Positions 1 through 12,248 of a DNA stretch of 64,000 nt are shown one piece after another. Source of the DNA: Acorus gramineus (Eukaryota; Streptophyta; Magnoliopsida; Acorales; Acoraceae). The translations under genes and the position numbers were made by a program. The stretch's first letter is position 1. Each line of letters starts with the position of its first letter. Location of the stretch: assembly GCA_030737835.1 (NCBI GenBank), contig CM060850.1, positions 20,242,216 to 20,306,215 on the forward strand. Direction: 5' to 3'. The notes beneath the pieces were generated by a model, which was given only the letters and a program-made list of their open reading frames with translations, made no database searches and was not told where the DNA came from.

Positions 1-1961
1 GGTTAATAACGGGCACCTGCCTAATATTCCCTTGCGATAAGACTCGAGGGCGTGGTGTAGTTGTTGCGTCCATGCTAATGGGGCAAAGCTGTGACCAACT
101 TCATGAGATGATGATCTCTCTCGCTCTCTCCCTCTGCACGAACTGAGTAAGTAGAGACGATATCCTACTCGACTCGGGTTCGTTTGGAATATTAGTATTC
201 ACCTGTTAGTGCACGAGATCGCGCTTGACCCTTCCCTTTTAAGTTGGCGATATCCAACGCATGCTTAAGTTAGGCCATGTATGCATGTTGTATGATTTAT
301 TATGATGTAAATCCATGTTAGGGAGTATCCCTATAATTATTTGATAGGTTATCGGGCATGTAGTTCATGTACATAACTAGATATAATTCTCCAGGATATA
401 TATATGCGCATGTTAAAACTGATTATGCCTATCTGAAATAGGCGTGGGTATGACCCGTTGTCGGGTTGTACCTTATTAGTTAGAGCGCTAGCGATGTAAT
501 CGCCCCGTGCATCCGAGCGATGCACTCGTTTGGAATTCAGGAGAATTCATTATCTTATCGGTTTTGTTAAGCCGGTAGTTGTGGCATTAAGCTAGGCCTA
601 CCTGTGCAAGGTGTGTATATGAACTAGCTGCTGGGTTATGTGCCTTGGGATTATTTCTGCGTGAGAGTAGAGGCAACCCCCCCTGTGTCCGAGCGACGCA
701 ACCGTGTGGGAGTACAATAGTATTCGCTATCATCGATACGTGATTATCGAGAGTAGTTGTTTTTTTTCCATTGGGTTCGCTTTGCGAACATGGAGTGTTT
801 CCTCCCAATGTCGTCCGTGTTGAAGTGGCCCAGGTTGTAGCTGTCCTGACAGAGGGCCCCCACCTGTAGGTACTATCGATGCATGCGACAAGATGTACTG
901 ATCATGGGGGTATACTAGGTAGAGGCTACCCGGGAGAGGGCTAACGAATGATATTGCGAGGGAGGAATCGTTCTCCCCTTCGTTGGATCCGACGTAGGAA
1001 CTTCCCGGCGTTGGAAAAGCTGTCCAGACAGAGGGGTCCCATCCGTAGGTACCACCGATGCGTTCGGAAGCGTACTGATCGTGGGAGTATACCAGGTAGA
1101 GACTACCCGGGGAAAGGGCTACCGGTGGACCAAGGGTGTAGAGGAGTCTAATCTCTCCAAAAGTCCTATGTCACCTCTAAAGGGTGAGGGTGAGGATGAG
1201 GTGAAGACACGTCACCGCGTGACCCATTCGTTGTTCGTCCGTTCCCATAGTTGTTGGGTTCGATCTCGTATCGATGTTCAAAGACATCGTTGGGCAGTTA
1301 TCTCGATGTAGATGATCCAATAGTGTTGCGTAGACCAGTAATTCGGGGTCTCTTCGACCAACAGTATGGTCTCTCCCCAAAGGTCCCAAGAGTCTCCCTC
1401 CGAGAGTGAGGGTGAGGGTGAGGTTGGTCGCGCTGCCGCATGACCTTGTAATCCATTGGGTTTCTACCCATGTTTTCCTTGAAAGGAAATTGCTTTAGTA
1501 TTGAACTATTGTAATGGTGATTGTTTCCCAACCACTCACTGAGCTTGTAGCTCACCCCTCGCATGCTGTTTCTTTTCAGCGACAGTGTTGCGCGTGGAGC
1601 TGGAGTTTCCCTGTGGCGTGGTCTTATGGGCGTGAAGCGTTCTTCCGATGGGTGGCGAGTGCGAGGCCGTCAGCAGTCCTAGAGTTATTTTATGTATTGT
1701 AAATCGTGCATGTGGCACAGGTTGTATTATATTTGGACTAGACTTGGCTCTCACAGGACAGTGATTGTGTATTCGAGTCTATAATAATGTTTTTGGTTTA
1801 CAGACATTGTTGATATCTTATGCTTCCATTTTTCAGTCAGTTATCATTATCTTTGCTTTGCCACCTTGTGTGTTGTTGTTGGAGTCTTTGTTGACCTCAG
1901 GTATTGATAGCTGATATTCAATATAGCCAAGTCTCGGGGACGGCCGCCGTGGGGCTTGACA
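1..1961 (+). mobile_element. LTR A, 3' portion, cut by the window edge
   Basis: Forward LTR of the Tekay/Del-like family A, from its middle to its 3' terminus. The end reads GGCCGCCGTGGGGCTTGACA at 1942-1961 and matches the ends of complete copies (for example 42378-42397). The next five bases, ACTCC (1962-1966), belong to another A LTR resumed in mid-sequence and are the likely target duplication; the left copy lies outside the window. It holds the TGAGC-TTGTA-GCTCA inverted repeat (1540-1554) followed by a TTTCTTTTCAG tract. Short ORFs here are not genes. Confidence 0.85.
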
Positions 1962-2902
1962 ACTCCTACCATATTAATTGAAATATCCAGCATGATTAAG
2001 TCTGGGTTAATAACGAGCACATGCCTAATATTCCTTTGCGATAAGACTCGAGGGCGTGGTGTAGTTGTTGCGCCCATGCTAATGGGGCAAAGCTATGACC
2101 AACTTCAAGAGATGATGATCTCTCTCTCGCCCTCTCCCTCTGCAAGAACTGAGTAAGTAGAGGCGATTTCCTACTCGAATCGGGTTCGTTTGGAATATTG
2201 GCATGCACCTATTAGTGCGCGAGATCGCGCTTGACCCTTCCCTTTTAAGTTGGTGATATCCAACGCATGCTTAAGTTATGCCTTGTGTGCTTATATGATT
2301 AATGGCCACGTATGCATGTTTAAGTGGGCCATACCATGTATGCATGTTGTATGATTTGTTGTTTATGATGTAAATCCATGTTAGGGGTCACCCTTATGGT
2401 CAATTATTAGATGATTGTGCATATGGTTCATGCACATAACTAAGATATAATTCTCCTGGATATATGCGCATGTTAAAATTGATTAGGCCTATCTTAAATA
2501 GACGTGGGTATGACCCGTTCTTGGGTTTCACCTTATTAGTTAGAGCGCTAGCGATGTAATCGTCCCATTGCATCCGAGCGATGCACCAGTTTGGAATTCA
2601 GGAGAATTTATTATCTTATCGGTTTTGTTAACCCGGTAGTTGTGTCATTAAGCTAGGCCTACCCGTGCTAGGCGTGTATATGAATCGCCTGTTGGGTTAT
2701 GTGCCTTGAGATTATTTCTGCATGTAAGCAGAGGAAACCCCCCCTGTGTCCGAGCGACACAACTGTGTGGGAGTACAATAGTATTCGATTTCACAGATAT
2801 GTGATTATCGAGAATAGTTGTTTTTCCATTGGGTTCGCTTTGCGAACATGGAGTGTTTCCTCCCAATGTCGTCCGTGTTGAAACGGCCCGGATTGTAGCT
2901 GT
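1962..2902 (+). mobile_element. LTR A fragment, forward, ending at a strand-switch junction
   Basis: Resumes at the mid-LTR sequence ACTCCTACCATATTAATTG and runs forward to TTGTAGCTGT at 2902. There the homology switches to the opposite strand: GTTGGTCGAAGAGAC is the complement of a part of the LTR several hundred bases further downstream. The switch shares only GT. Together with the reverse copy downstream it forms a large inverted repeat. Confidence 0.8.
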
Positions 2903-4639
2903 TGGTCGAAGAGACCCGGAATTACTGGTCTACACAACACTACTGGATCATCTACATCGAGATAACTGCCCAACGATGTCTTTGAACATCGATACGCAAC
3001 CGGACCCAACAACTATGGGAACGGATGAACAACGAATCGTTCACGTGGCGACGTGTCTTCACCTCATCCTCACCCTCACCCTTTAGAGGTGACAAAGGAC
3101 TTTTGGAGAGATTAGACTCCTCTACACCCTTGGTCCACCGGTAGCCCTTTCCCCGGGTAGTCTCTACCTGGTATACTCCCACGATCAGTACGCTCCCGAA
3201 CGCATCGGTAGTACCTACGGATGGGAGCCCTCTGTCAGGAAAGCTTTTCCAACGCCGGGGAGTTCCTACACGGATCCAACGAAGGGGAGAACGATTCCAC
3301 GCTTGCAATATCATTCGTTAGCCCTCTCCCAGGTAGCCTCTACCTGGTATACCCCCATGATCAGTACATCTTGCCGCATGCATCGATAGTACCTACAGGT
3401 GGGGGCCCTCTGTCAGGACAGCTACAACCCGGGCTGCTTCAACATGGACGACATTGGGAGGAAATACACCGTGTTCGCAAAGCGAACCCAATGAAAAAAC
3501 AACTAATCTCGATAATCACATATCGATGATATCCAATACTATTGTACTCCCACACGGTTGCGTTGGTCTGACACAAGGGGGTTGCCTCGGCTCTCACGAA
3601 GAAATAATCCCAAGGCACATAACCCAACAGACGGTTCATATACATGCCTAGCACGGGTAGGCCTAGCTTAATGCCACAACTACCGGCTTAACAAAACTGA
3701 TAAGACAATGAATTCTCCTAAATTCCAAACGAGTGCATCGCTCGGATGCACGGGGGCGATTACATCGCTAGCACTCTAACTAATAAGGAACAACCCAACA
3801 ATGGGTCATACCCACACCTATTTGAGATAGGCCTAATCCGTTTTAATATGTGCATATTTATCCAGGAGAATTATATCTTAGTTATGTGCATGAACCATAT
3901 GCACAATCATCAAATAATTGTCCATAAGGGTGACCCCTAGCATGGATTTACATCATAAACAACAAATCATACAACATGCATACATGGTATGGCCCACTTA
4001 AACATGCATACGTGGCCATTAATCATATAAGCACACAAGGCATAACTTAAGCATGCGTTAGATATCGTCGACTTAAAAGGGAAGGGTCAAGCGTGATCTC
4101 GCGCACTAATAGGTGCATGCCAATATTCCAAACGAACCCGATTCGAGTAGGAAATCGCCTCTACTTACTCAGTTCTTGCAGAGGGAGAGGGCGAGAGAGA
4201 GATCATTATCTCTTGAAGTTGGTCATAGCTTTGCCCCATTAGCATGGGCGCAACAACTACACCACGCCCTCGAGTCTTATCACAAGGGAATATTAGGCAT
4301 GTGCTCGTTATTAACCCAGACATAATCATGCTGGATATTCCACTTAATATGGTAGGAGTAGTATTACAATACTACCTAAGGCATGCCCTATTCTATACAT
4401 CCATACACAGAAATACATGCCCATACTAGAGGGGCGCATGCAATACTATCATTCATACATGAATAAATACATGCCATATAAGCCTAGCATGCAAGATCTC
4501 CAAAATATTATAGTTTAAGCATGGCCATACTACTTATCTACACAACTAGTTTAGCTAGGATGCCCCATTGATGCGCGACGCACGACTACGCGCGTCAAGC
4601 GCATCTCTAGGGGGGGGGGGATTGGATCAAACAACTCAC

Positions 4640-4676
4640 CACAACCCGGGACCTCGCGCATCCCATCCGACGAGAT
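4640..4676 (-). other. Candidate 37-nt micro-exon in LTR A
   Basis: On the minus strand a TTGCAG tract precedes this block and GTGAGT follows it. The same framing with 36 or 37 nt recurs in other A and B LTRs (10759-10794, 31441-31477, 34946-34982, 39933-39968, 55454-55489). Splicing is an inference from the motifs only. Confidence 0.4.
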
Positions 4677-5669
4677 CTGCAAGGTAAGGGCATCAAATTT
4701 GGTGAGTAACATCAAATTATAACACTCAGGAATTACTAAAAACACCAAAGACTTAGACATGCACGCATACGGGCTCGCACGCATGCGAGCTCGCGCGTAC
4801 GGACGTATGCCCGAGTGCCCCAGCACCTACCCGAGCCCCTGGGCAGCCCCATGCGTGCCCCTGCACGCGCGCGCACGTGGACGCACGCACGCGCGCACAC
4901 TGGTGCCCTACTGCGCCCCTAGCCGCACGCCCAGGCGCGCTGCCCCGCGCGCGCACGCGCTCGCCAGCACGACACGCATGCACCACGCGCGCTACCAGCG
5001 TCCGCGCAAACTTGTGCACTCGCTCCGCGTGCACCCGCGCGCACGCGCACGCGCCCGCTTTCGCGCCTGCCTGAGCGCGCACGCGCACGGACAGACCCGC
5101 CCGCACGCCCAGCACTCTCCAACCCTCCCCCCTTGCCCCTACATGCACCCAAACACTCTAACATGCATAAAAACCAATAAAGAAGAGGGAAACTCACCAA
5201 AAGAGAGGGGGAGGGAAGGGGGAGATGTAGGGGCTCGCAAGCGCACCCTTGACCACCTCGACCGCCACCACCACTACCACCACCTCCATCTTTGCTTCTC
5301 TTCTTCATGGCTGAACCAAAGGGAGAGGGGAAAAATCAGGGATCCACTATGGGGGGAGGAGAGGGAAGAGAAACAATCAACAACACTAGCACACACACTC
5401 ACCTAGTCTTGCACTTGCACCTCCTCTTCTTGCTCCATCTTCTTCTCCTTGGCATAAAATCAAACACTTGGGGAGTGTTTGAAAGAGAGAAAGAGAGCCA
5501 TAAGAGAGGGAGGGAAAGTGTTCCACGAAATGGGAGAGAGGGGGAGAGAGAGAGAGGGCAAAAAAGTCATTTTCATGCCCAAATAGTGCCTAGGGGTGAC
5601 CATAAGGGGGGGTGAGGTTAGGGTTAGGCTCACCCACTCACATATAAAAAAACCAATGGTTTCTTCATC

Positions 5670-8038
5670 TGTAACGTCTCTGTATTTTTAGCCTTATATA
5701 ATTATTTTAAATATATAATGAAAATTTTAATTGAAATTTAATTATTTCATTTTTTTGTTTTGGCGGTAGGCCCAAATGGGTCCAATTTGATTTATAATTA
5801 TAATAATTATAAATTGATGTTGAAATATTTATTTTATATTTTTCTGGAGATCTTTATAGTCTCAAGATATTTTGGTTGAAATTTGGTGAAATTCGGAGTT
5901 TAGGAAATTAGGTTTTTAGGATTTTGTGTTAAGTTATTGGGCCCAGGGATCTAGTTGCAAATCCAGAATATCTTTTAATAGGCTTCAGGGATCCGTTTGT
6001 AAATCGGATAGGGATCTGTCTGTAAATCGGATAAGGACCTAGTTGTAAACCCGTAATACTTGAGGGGTCGTTTTGTAATTTGTAAAAACCCTTTTATATA
6101 TAACACATTTTGGGTTAGGGTTTGCATCAGAATTCTCATAGGACAAGAAAGGTGGTGATGACCTAACTCTACCCGTCGAGCACTACAAGGTGATAAATCT
6201 TTCTCTTTTGATTTTTATTGTTTAGTGTTTCAATTTAGTTTGGTTAGGAGATGATTGTGTCAATCTATTATTTGGGAAAGAATTGATGGATTAGGGTTAG
6301 GGTTTGATTGATTTTAAATAGATGATATTTTTATTAGATTTCAATGGATCTTGAAGGATTTCTTAAGATCAAACTAGATTTATTGGTTTTGGGATTTAAG
6401 GGTTATTTTCGGGTGGATTGAATACCTGATCATTAAATCGTGTTTTGACTATGATAGAGCCGTTTCTGGGAAAATTGTATTTCACAAACAGAAATAGGTT
6501 TCGAAAAGATCTTTCCAACGAATCATGAATCGTCCAATTCGAAGTTACGGGTAGAAAGTTATGATTTTTCAAAGATTTCTGTGCAGTTTCCTAGAATTTA
6601 AATATTTTGCTTTATGATCAAGTTTGATGAATTTTAGAGATTTAAGGGATCCCAAATGGATGTTTAATGAGTATAATTTGATTTGTGGGTTTTGATGATT
6701 TATTGATCTTGGTGACTCAAATTGGATCTTAAATCAATTAATTTGGTTTAGTAGGACCAATGAATATTAATTGAATATTATTGTTATTTGGATGTAAATT
6801 GATTGGATTGAGTTATTTGGATCATTGGAATTATAGTTGAGCATCATCGGATTTGTCTAAATATTTTATTCGAGGATTGATCGATTATGTGGGCCTTACG
6901 AAATAAATGGGTATTGATTATCGGATCATTGTGAGATATGAACACTTTAATATTTATTTGGAGTTGGGATTTTTGTTAGGCCTTTAAGGTGAGTTGCGGA
7001 TTGTAGGTCTATTTGGTACGGGCTCTTGGGATTATTGGGCTGAGTGTTGTTGTAAGTTGTTTGTCAGTTGTTTGTCATGATTGAATGATTTTCTTATTTA
7101 TTGATTGCATAATTGTTATGCTAGGTTATCCACGTGCGAGTGTATAGCGTTTATGCATGTGCATCGATTTGTATTGCGTGGACTGGAGGTGAGTGGACTT
7201 GAGTTTCATATGTAGTTTCAAAAGAATATATTATGTATTCATGCTAGGACCATCTATTTTGTGGAATATAACTGCTAGTTTCGAAATAAAAATATGAGCA
7301 TGCCTTTTATTGAGATATTTATCATGTATTGATTAGTGTGTTGATATTTTTGCATGCTCTATTCTTTTGTGAATTTTAAAAATATGATAGGTTATCAATG
7401 CATCCATTTTCGTCTAGGTGGCTCAGTCTTGGTGGGCAACGTCTAGGTGGGCGTACGTCTACGTGGCCAGGTCCGAGAACGTAGGACCCAAGTCTTTGTG
7501 GCTATGTCTACGTGGCCATGCCTGTGAAAGGCCCCGCGAGCTAGGTGCTGCGAAGACGGACATGCGTGTTCGTGGTGTTGCATACATCATGTTGGATATG
7601 ATTTGTGTGCGTGTGTATATATATTATTGCATGTCTTGGTGGCCTTGTTGTATATTTATTTTCTTGATATATTACATGTCTGTGTAGACATATTACGATA
7701 TTGATATTTTGAATATAAATGTACTAACGGGATGATGATGGTCCATTCACTGAGCGTGTTGTAGCTCACCCCTCTCTTCCCAACCTTTCAGATTAGCTGT
7801 TGATGGTTGTCGATCTCGTTAAGGCGTTGGAGGTTGAAGCTCGTATTTTATTTTCGGAGCACTAGACTTGTGTAAAAGGTGTTGGTCATTTCTTTGGCAT
7901 GTAGAGGACCCATATGTATGATAGTGTGGATATATCTAAATTAAGTTTGTTTTTTATGTATATTGAATTTACGTTGGATTTTAGCATTGACGATATACGT
8001 ATAATTATGGTGATGTATTCGTATGTTCTCTAGATGAA

Positions 8039-8069
<31 letters not shown>

Positions 8070-8152
8070 CTCTGAGATTCGAGGAATTTAGATAACGCGC
8101 CTGGATTTCACGCTTCAAAACAGGGCCGTGGATCCGGGGGGTGGGCGTTACA
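5670..8152 (+). mobile_element. Solo LTR, family C (2483 bp)
   Basis: Begins TGTAACGTCTCTG and ends GGGTGGGCGTTACA, a perfect TGTAACG/CGTTACA terminal inverted repeat typical of gypsy LTRs. It is flanked by the 5-bp duplication TCATC (5665-5669 and 8153-8157). No primer site, polypurine tract or interior adjoins it, so it is a solo LTR left by LTR-LTR recombination. It is AT-rich in its first 1.5 kb. It shares the TGAGC...GCTCA motif (7751-7768, 8-nt loop) with families A, B and F. The ORF at 7418-7687 has no recognisable domain. Confidence 0.93.
8039..8067. repeat. (AT)n microsatellite in LTR C
   Basis: About 28 bases of uninterrupted AT dinucleotide near the 3' end of the solo LTR. Confidence 0.95.
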
Positions 8153-8495
8153 TCATCCCTAAGCAAGGTGGGGGTAAGGTTACCAAAGGTCACCACATCC
8201 CCAAAATATCTCACACTATTCCACCAACCAGGAACTCTCAAAACCCGAATACGGTTCGGAACTGCATAATTTTCAAAACGTTACCGGAATTTGATGAAAT
8301 TTTTATGGGTAGTACGAAACAGTACCAGGACCCATAATATGCAGTTAGATTTACAATCAGAGCACTCCAACTCCCGCAGGTGGCTAAAAGCCAAAATTTT
8401 AGCGACTCCAATGGAAAAAAGAAAAAGGCCCTGAATGACCTAGATGTGACCAAATCTTAACCGAAATGGCTCCAAATAACACAGGCATAATAACA

Positions 8496-9262
8496 ATGGT
8501 CGTGGAGGCCCAGACGTTCATTTGACCGTCTTTTATGTAGACGCCCGACTGTTTTTAGGTAACCAACCTCTGCTAGTATTCCTCTTCCAAAAATCATTGG
8601 AAGGAGAAGCATTGCAATGGTTCTCCACCCTCCCTATAGATCATCTGTCAAACTTCTGAGTTGTAAGCGAGAAGTTTCTAGGCCGCTACGGTTATCAGAG
8701 GATTAGGACCCCCTCTATTTCAGACCTGACCGTAGAAAGAATGAGGCCTAGGGAGGAATTTGAGCAGTATGTGTCCAAGTGGCGCACCCTCGTCCATTGA
8801 GTTGGCCTGCAATTAACAGAATGTTAAGAAATTGACATGATGTTGCAGAGCCTGAGTCCAAAGCTCTGTACGAGCTCCGTACGAGTCTTTCATACGGAGA
8901 CTGTACCACGTACCAGCTTCTCATTGGCCGCCACGACAGGATTTCCCGTTGTGCAACCCTGGCAGTCCAAACCCAGTCCCCACCTATCAGCCATAGGGTT
9001 GGACAACCGCCGAGAAAGGCGCACACCCCCACGGTAGAGGGGATCACACAAATTTTGGCACTCTACCAGAACGGAGCGCAAGTTCCTGATCAAGGACCAG
9101 CTCTGAGACAGTATACACCCGGTTCATCCGGATATGTGCCGCCTCAAAAAGCCAACCAAAACTTCATTCCTCGATCAGTACCCGCCCTCGTGCCGATAAG
9201 ACAGAACCCAATAGCCCGCAGTCCTCCAGTCCAGCGACCCATAATTCAAAGCCGAGGCCAAA
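8496..9262 (+). pseudogene. gag: gag remnant of an Ogre-like (Tat) Ty3/gypsy element, 5' half
   Basis: The frame from about 8510 reads a retrotransposon Gag core: LFQKSLEGEALQWFSTLP, then a segment with EKFLGRYGYQRI and RPREEFEQYVSKWRTLV, which is the usual 'yaqRWR'-like helix. Stops interrupt it (after HLSNF, in TLVH*VG and TEC*EI), so it is not translatable. Downstream (about 9055-9262) the frame becomes Pro/Gln/Ser-rich, as in the Gag linker. It continues in frame beyond the LTR B insertion: removing 9268-12248 joins the two halves without a frame change. Its N-terminus is missing because a reverse A LTR abuts at 8495. Gag forms the cytoplasmic particle that packages element RNA. Assignment to Ogre/Tat rests on the downstream protease and is an inference. 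Confidence 0.7.
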
Positions 9263-10758
9263 CTAGGTGTTATATATGTGTCACTTTTTGCCTTCTGGTA
9301 ACCATTGGGACATTCTGGCAGTTTTTTTATTTTTTTGTTTTTCGATCGGAACCGCTAAAATTTTGGACTGTTAGCTATCATCCTGAGTTTGAGGACTCCG
9401 ATTGAAAATCTAACTGCATATTATGTGTCCTGGTGCCATTTCAAGCCACTCACGAAAATTTCATCGAATTTCGGTAACGTTTCAGAATTTCACAGTTCCG
9501 AAGCGTATCCGAGTTTTGACCGAGCGAGAAGTCATTTGGAGACTTGACTTGGTCAAGGTGGGGCCCATGACTTGGTCAAATGTTTTTGGCTTTTGTGTGG
9601 TTGGGTTGACTAGGGTCAAACCACACTTAAACCAAATTAATCCTAGCCTAAACCTAGTTTAACCTAATCTAAGTGAGGGGTGACTTATAAGTGAAGCTAA
9701 AAATATCTCCCCCCACTATTCATCATCTTCTCCACCCAATTTTTCTCTCCCCTCCTCTCTTTAAATCCCATTTTTGACCTACTTCTTGAGGTTGAAACCA
9801 AAAACCCAAAGAAGAGAAAGGTTAGGTTTAGTCCCGATCTATCTTCCGGTGGTCTCGGATTCGAGTTCCCACGTGTGTGACCCCTTCTCACGCCCTCTTT
9901 TCTCCTCTGATTTCAGCCATTTCAAGGGCTGAAGGAGATCTTGGTGGTGGTGGCCTTGGAGGAGGCGTTTCGGTGCGCGAAGAGCACCCGATCTTCCTCC
10001 CCTTTCCTCGCCTAGGGTAAGGTTTCTTTCCTTCCTTTTCTTGCTTAGATGCATGTTAGGAGGGTGTTTTTGGGTAGGGGTGGCTGTCGGTGGCGGTGGG
10101 TGGCCGTTGGCGGCGGTTGGTGGCTGTTGGAGGCCATTGGTGGCCGTCGGGGAGGTAGTAGGTTGCCTCGGGTAGGCTGGCAGCACAGGCAGGCTGGCGA
10201 GCAGGGCAGGCAGAGCAGCTGGCAGGGCACGCGCGCGTGCGCGCGGGCGTGCGCGCGGTTGGAGCAGGAACGTGCGGGTGCTGCGCGCTGGGCGCGGTGC
10301 GCGGGCGTGCGCGTGGGGCGCTGCGCAGAGGCGCAGTGCGTGCCGTGCGCGCGGGGGAGCGTGCGGGTGCTGCGCGCAGGGCCCCGTGCGGGGGCGTGCG
10401 GGCGGAGCGCTGCGCAGAGGCGCAGGCGTGCTGTGCGCGCGCGGTGAGGCGAGTCGGTGGTGCGCGCGGGGCGCTGCGCTGGGGCGCAGTGAGCGCCCGG
10501 TGCACCGAGGGCTCGGCAGCGTGTCCGGGCGTGCGGGCAGTAGCTCGGCAGTGCGCCTAGGTGCGCGGGCTGGGGTGCGGCTGTGCGCCGGGGCGGGAGG
10601 CCGTGCGGATGGTTGCCCGAGGGTTAAGGAGTGAGTCGGGGTGCTCGGACTTGCGTGCGTACAGGCCGTATGTACGCTTGTCTGAGTGTTGGGTATTTTA
10701 ATGTATTTTTGTCGTATTTGTGTATTTTACTCACCAAGTTGATTACTCTATCTTGCAG

Positions 10759-10794
10759 ATCTTGACGGACGGTCGCGCGACGACCCGGTTATTG
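10759..10794 (+). other. Candidate 36-nt micro-exon in LTR B
   Basis: Preceded by TATCTTGCAG and followed by GTGAGTGG, giving an acceptor-exon-donor arrangement. The block begins ATCTTGACGGACGG and ends in TTATTG. The second B copy has the same length on the minus strand (55454-55489). A possible upstream donor is GTAAGG at about 10017. Confidence 0.4.
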
Positions 10795-11806
10795 GTGAGT
10801 GGTACAATCCAACCCAGTAGGGAGGCGCTATGCACTTGGGCGTATACCGTCCTCCCCTGGGGCACCATGGTTAATATTAACGTGTGTAATATGTAAACCA
10901 TGTAAGCATGATTAATATGTAGTATGCATGCTACCCTAGACTGTGTATGTTAGGGACTTGCACCCTTAGGATATGTGTAAGAGCCATGCATCCTGTCACC
11001 ATGTTCTCATGCTAGGAAGCCTCGACCTATGCATGCGTCCTATTAGTTTAATTTATTAATTTAAATGCGAGCATATGTCTATTAGTATGCCTTGGGGAAT
11101 ATTAAGGGGGCCTTGCGAGGTCAACATTGAGACCCGGGCTAGGTACTCCATGTTCCTTGTTTGGTTGTCGGGATGTCCTATATCAGGACCTCAGGTTGCC
11201 CTCCCAAGGTTTCTTTTCCTCATTATTATCTTCTATATCCCCGAATCTTGGTTATGCGCCCTGGAGGAATTCTGAAGAATTCAAGACATTAGAGTTGTTG
11301 AGATGTGTTGTCGGTGGATCCGAGTGGATCATATGCGTATGGATAGGCTGTTCTGTTCCCTTCGTTGGATCCGTGTAGAGACTGCCCCAGCGTTAGAAAG
11401 GCCGTCCCGTGAGAGGGCTCCTATCAGTAGGTACCTCCTGATTTGGGATGGACTGTGCTGAATGTGGGAGTGGCCAAGCGGCCTACGGAGTGGAGGAGAG
11501 ACTATCGGTGGACCAAGGGTGACCAACAGCCTAGTCAGTCCCAATATCCTATGTCACCTATTGAGGGGTGAGGGTGAGGGTGGGGTGGGTCGGCGATGTA
11601 GCGACCCACTGGATTTGTGTAGTTCAAGGATGATTAACAGCCTAGTCAGTCCCAATATCCTATGTCACCATATTGAGGGGTGAGGGTGAGGGTGTGGTGG
11701 GTCGGCGATGTAGCGACCCACTGGATTGTGTAGTTCTTGCCACTTTGAGGCTTGATTATTTATTTGTGGTTAATATAAACTGTGATGCATAGGTTGTGCT
11801 GTTCAC

Positions 11807-11821
11807 TGAGCGTGTGGCTCA
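11807..11821 (+). repeat. TGAGC-GTGTG-GCTCA inverted repeat in LTR B
   Basis: Perfect 5-bp stem with a 5-nt loop, followed by CCCCTCG. The stem is identical in LTRs A, C and F while loop sequence and length differ. Function is unknown. Confidence 0.7.
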
Positions 11822-12248
11822 CCCCTCGCATAATATTTTCTCCAATTATCACTGAGTCGGACTTGAAGGAGGAGCTCCCCAAGAGACTGCATCAGTAGCG
11901 GACCAGCGCCACGTCCCACGAGTATAGAGGCCATCAGCATCCTTTCTTTTGCTTGTATGTATATATTTCCGTGCTTGGGCACCGTTTGTATATTATTTGG
12001 ATATATGTGTGTATATTGGCTCTCACAGGACAGTTGATTATGTATCGAGTCTGTAGTATGTTTTTGAATTACAGACTCAGTCTTTTAGCTTCCGCTATCT
12101 GTGTATATATCATGTCAGCCTTGCTTTCGTCTGTGTTGTCATTTTAGTTGTTGTTTAGAGTATATTATTGACCTCCTATATAGACTGCTGATATCATGTA
12201 TACACTTGCCGCGTCCCGGGGACGGCCGCCCTGGGGCGTGACACTAGG

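Larger units (their letters stand above)
2901..8495 (-). mobile_element. LTR A, reverse, interrupted by solo LTR C
   Basis: Reverse-oriented A LTR. It runs from the junction at 2901 to the complement of the LTR start near 8495, where GGCTCCAAATAACACAGGCATAA mirrors the family start TGTTATGCCTGTG with small changes. It is split at 5669/8158 by solo LTR C. The block 4750-5140 is extremely GC-rich with alternating purine-pyrimidine runs. The splice-like 37-nt block lies at 4640-4676. The right neighbour is the gag remnant starting at 8496. Confidence 0.8.
9268..12243 (+). mobile_element. Solo LTR, family B (2976 bp)
   Basis: Starts TGTTATATATGTGTCACTTT and ends GGCCGCCCTGGGGCGTGACA, with direct duplications CTAGG at 9263-9267 and 12244-12248. 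It is inserted in gag coding sequence of the Ogre-like element. Internal structure in order: AT-rich start; a GC-rich block (about 10180-10620); a 36-nt block framed by TTGCAG and GTGAGT (10759-10794); CTCACCCTCACCC-like repeats; the TGAGC-GTGTG-GCTCA inverted repeat (11807-11821); and the shared 3' end. There is no primer site downstream, so it is solo. ORFs in the GC-rich block are compositional artefacts. Confidence 0.93.

Noticed and set aside
1..1961. Many 60-120-codon ORFs within LTRs across the window (for example 587-808, 2952-3314, 36216-36740).
   Set aside because: The same peptides recur on both strands because the LTRs recur in both orientations. They show no domain and are broken differently in each copy.
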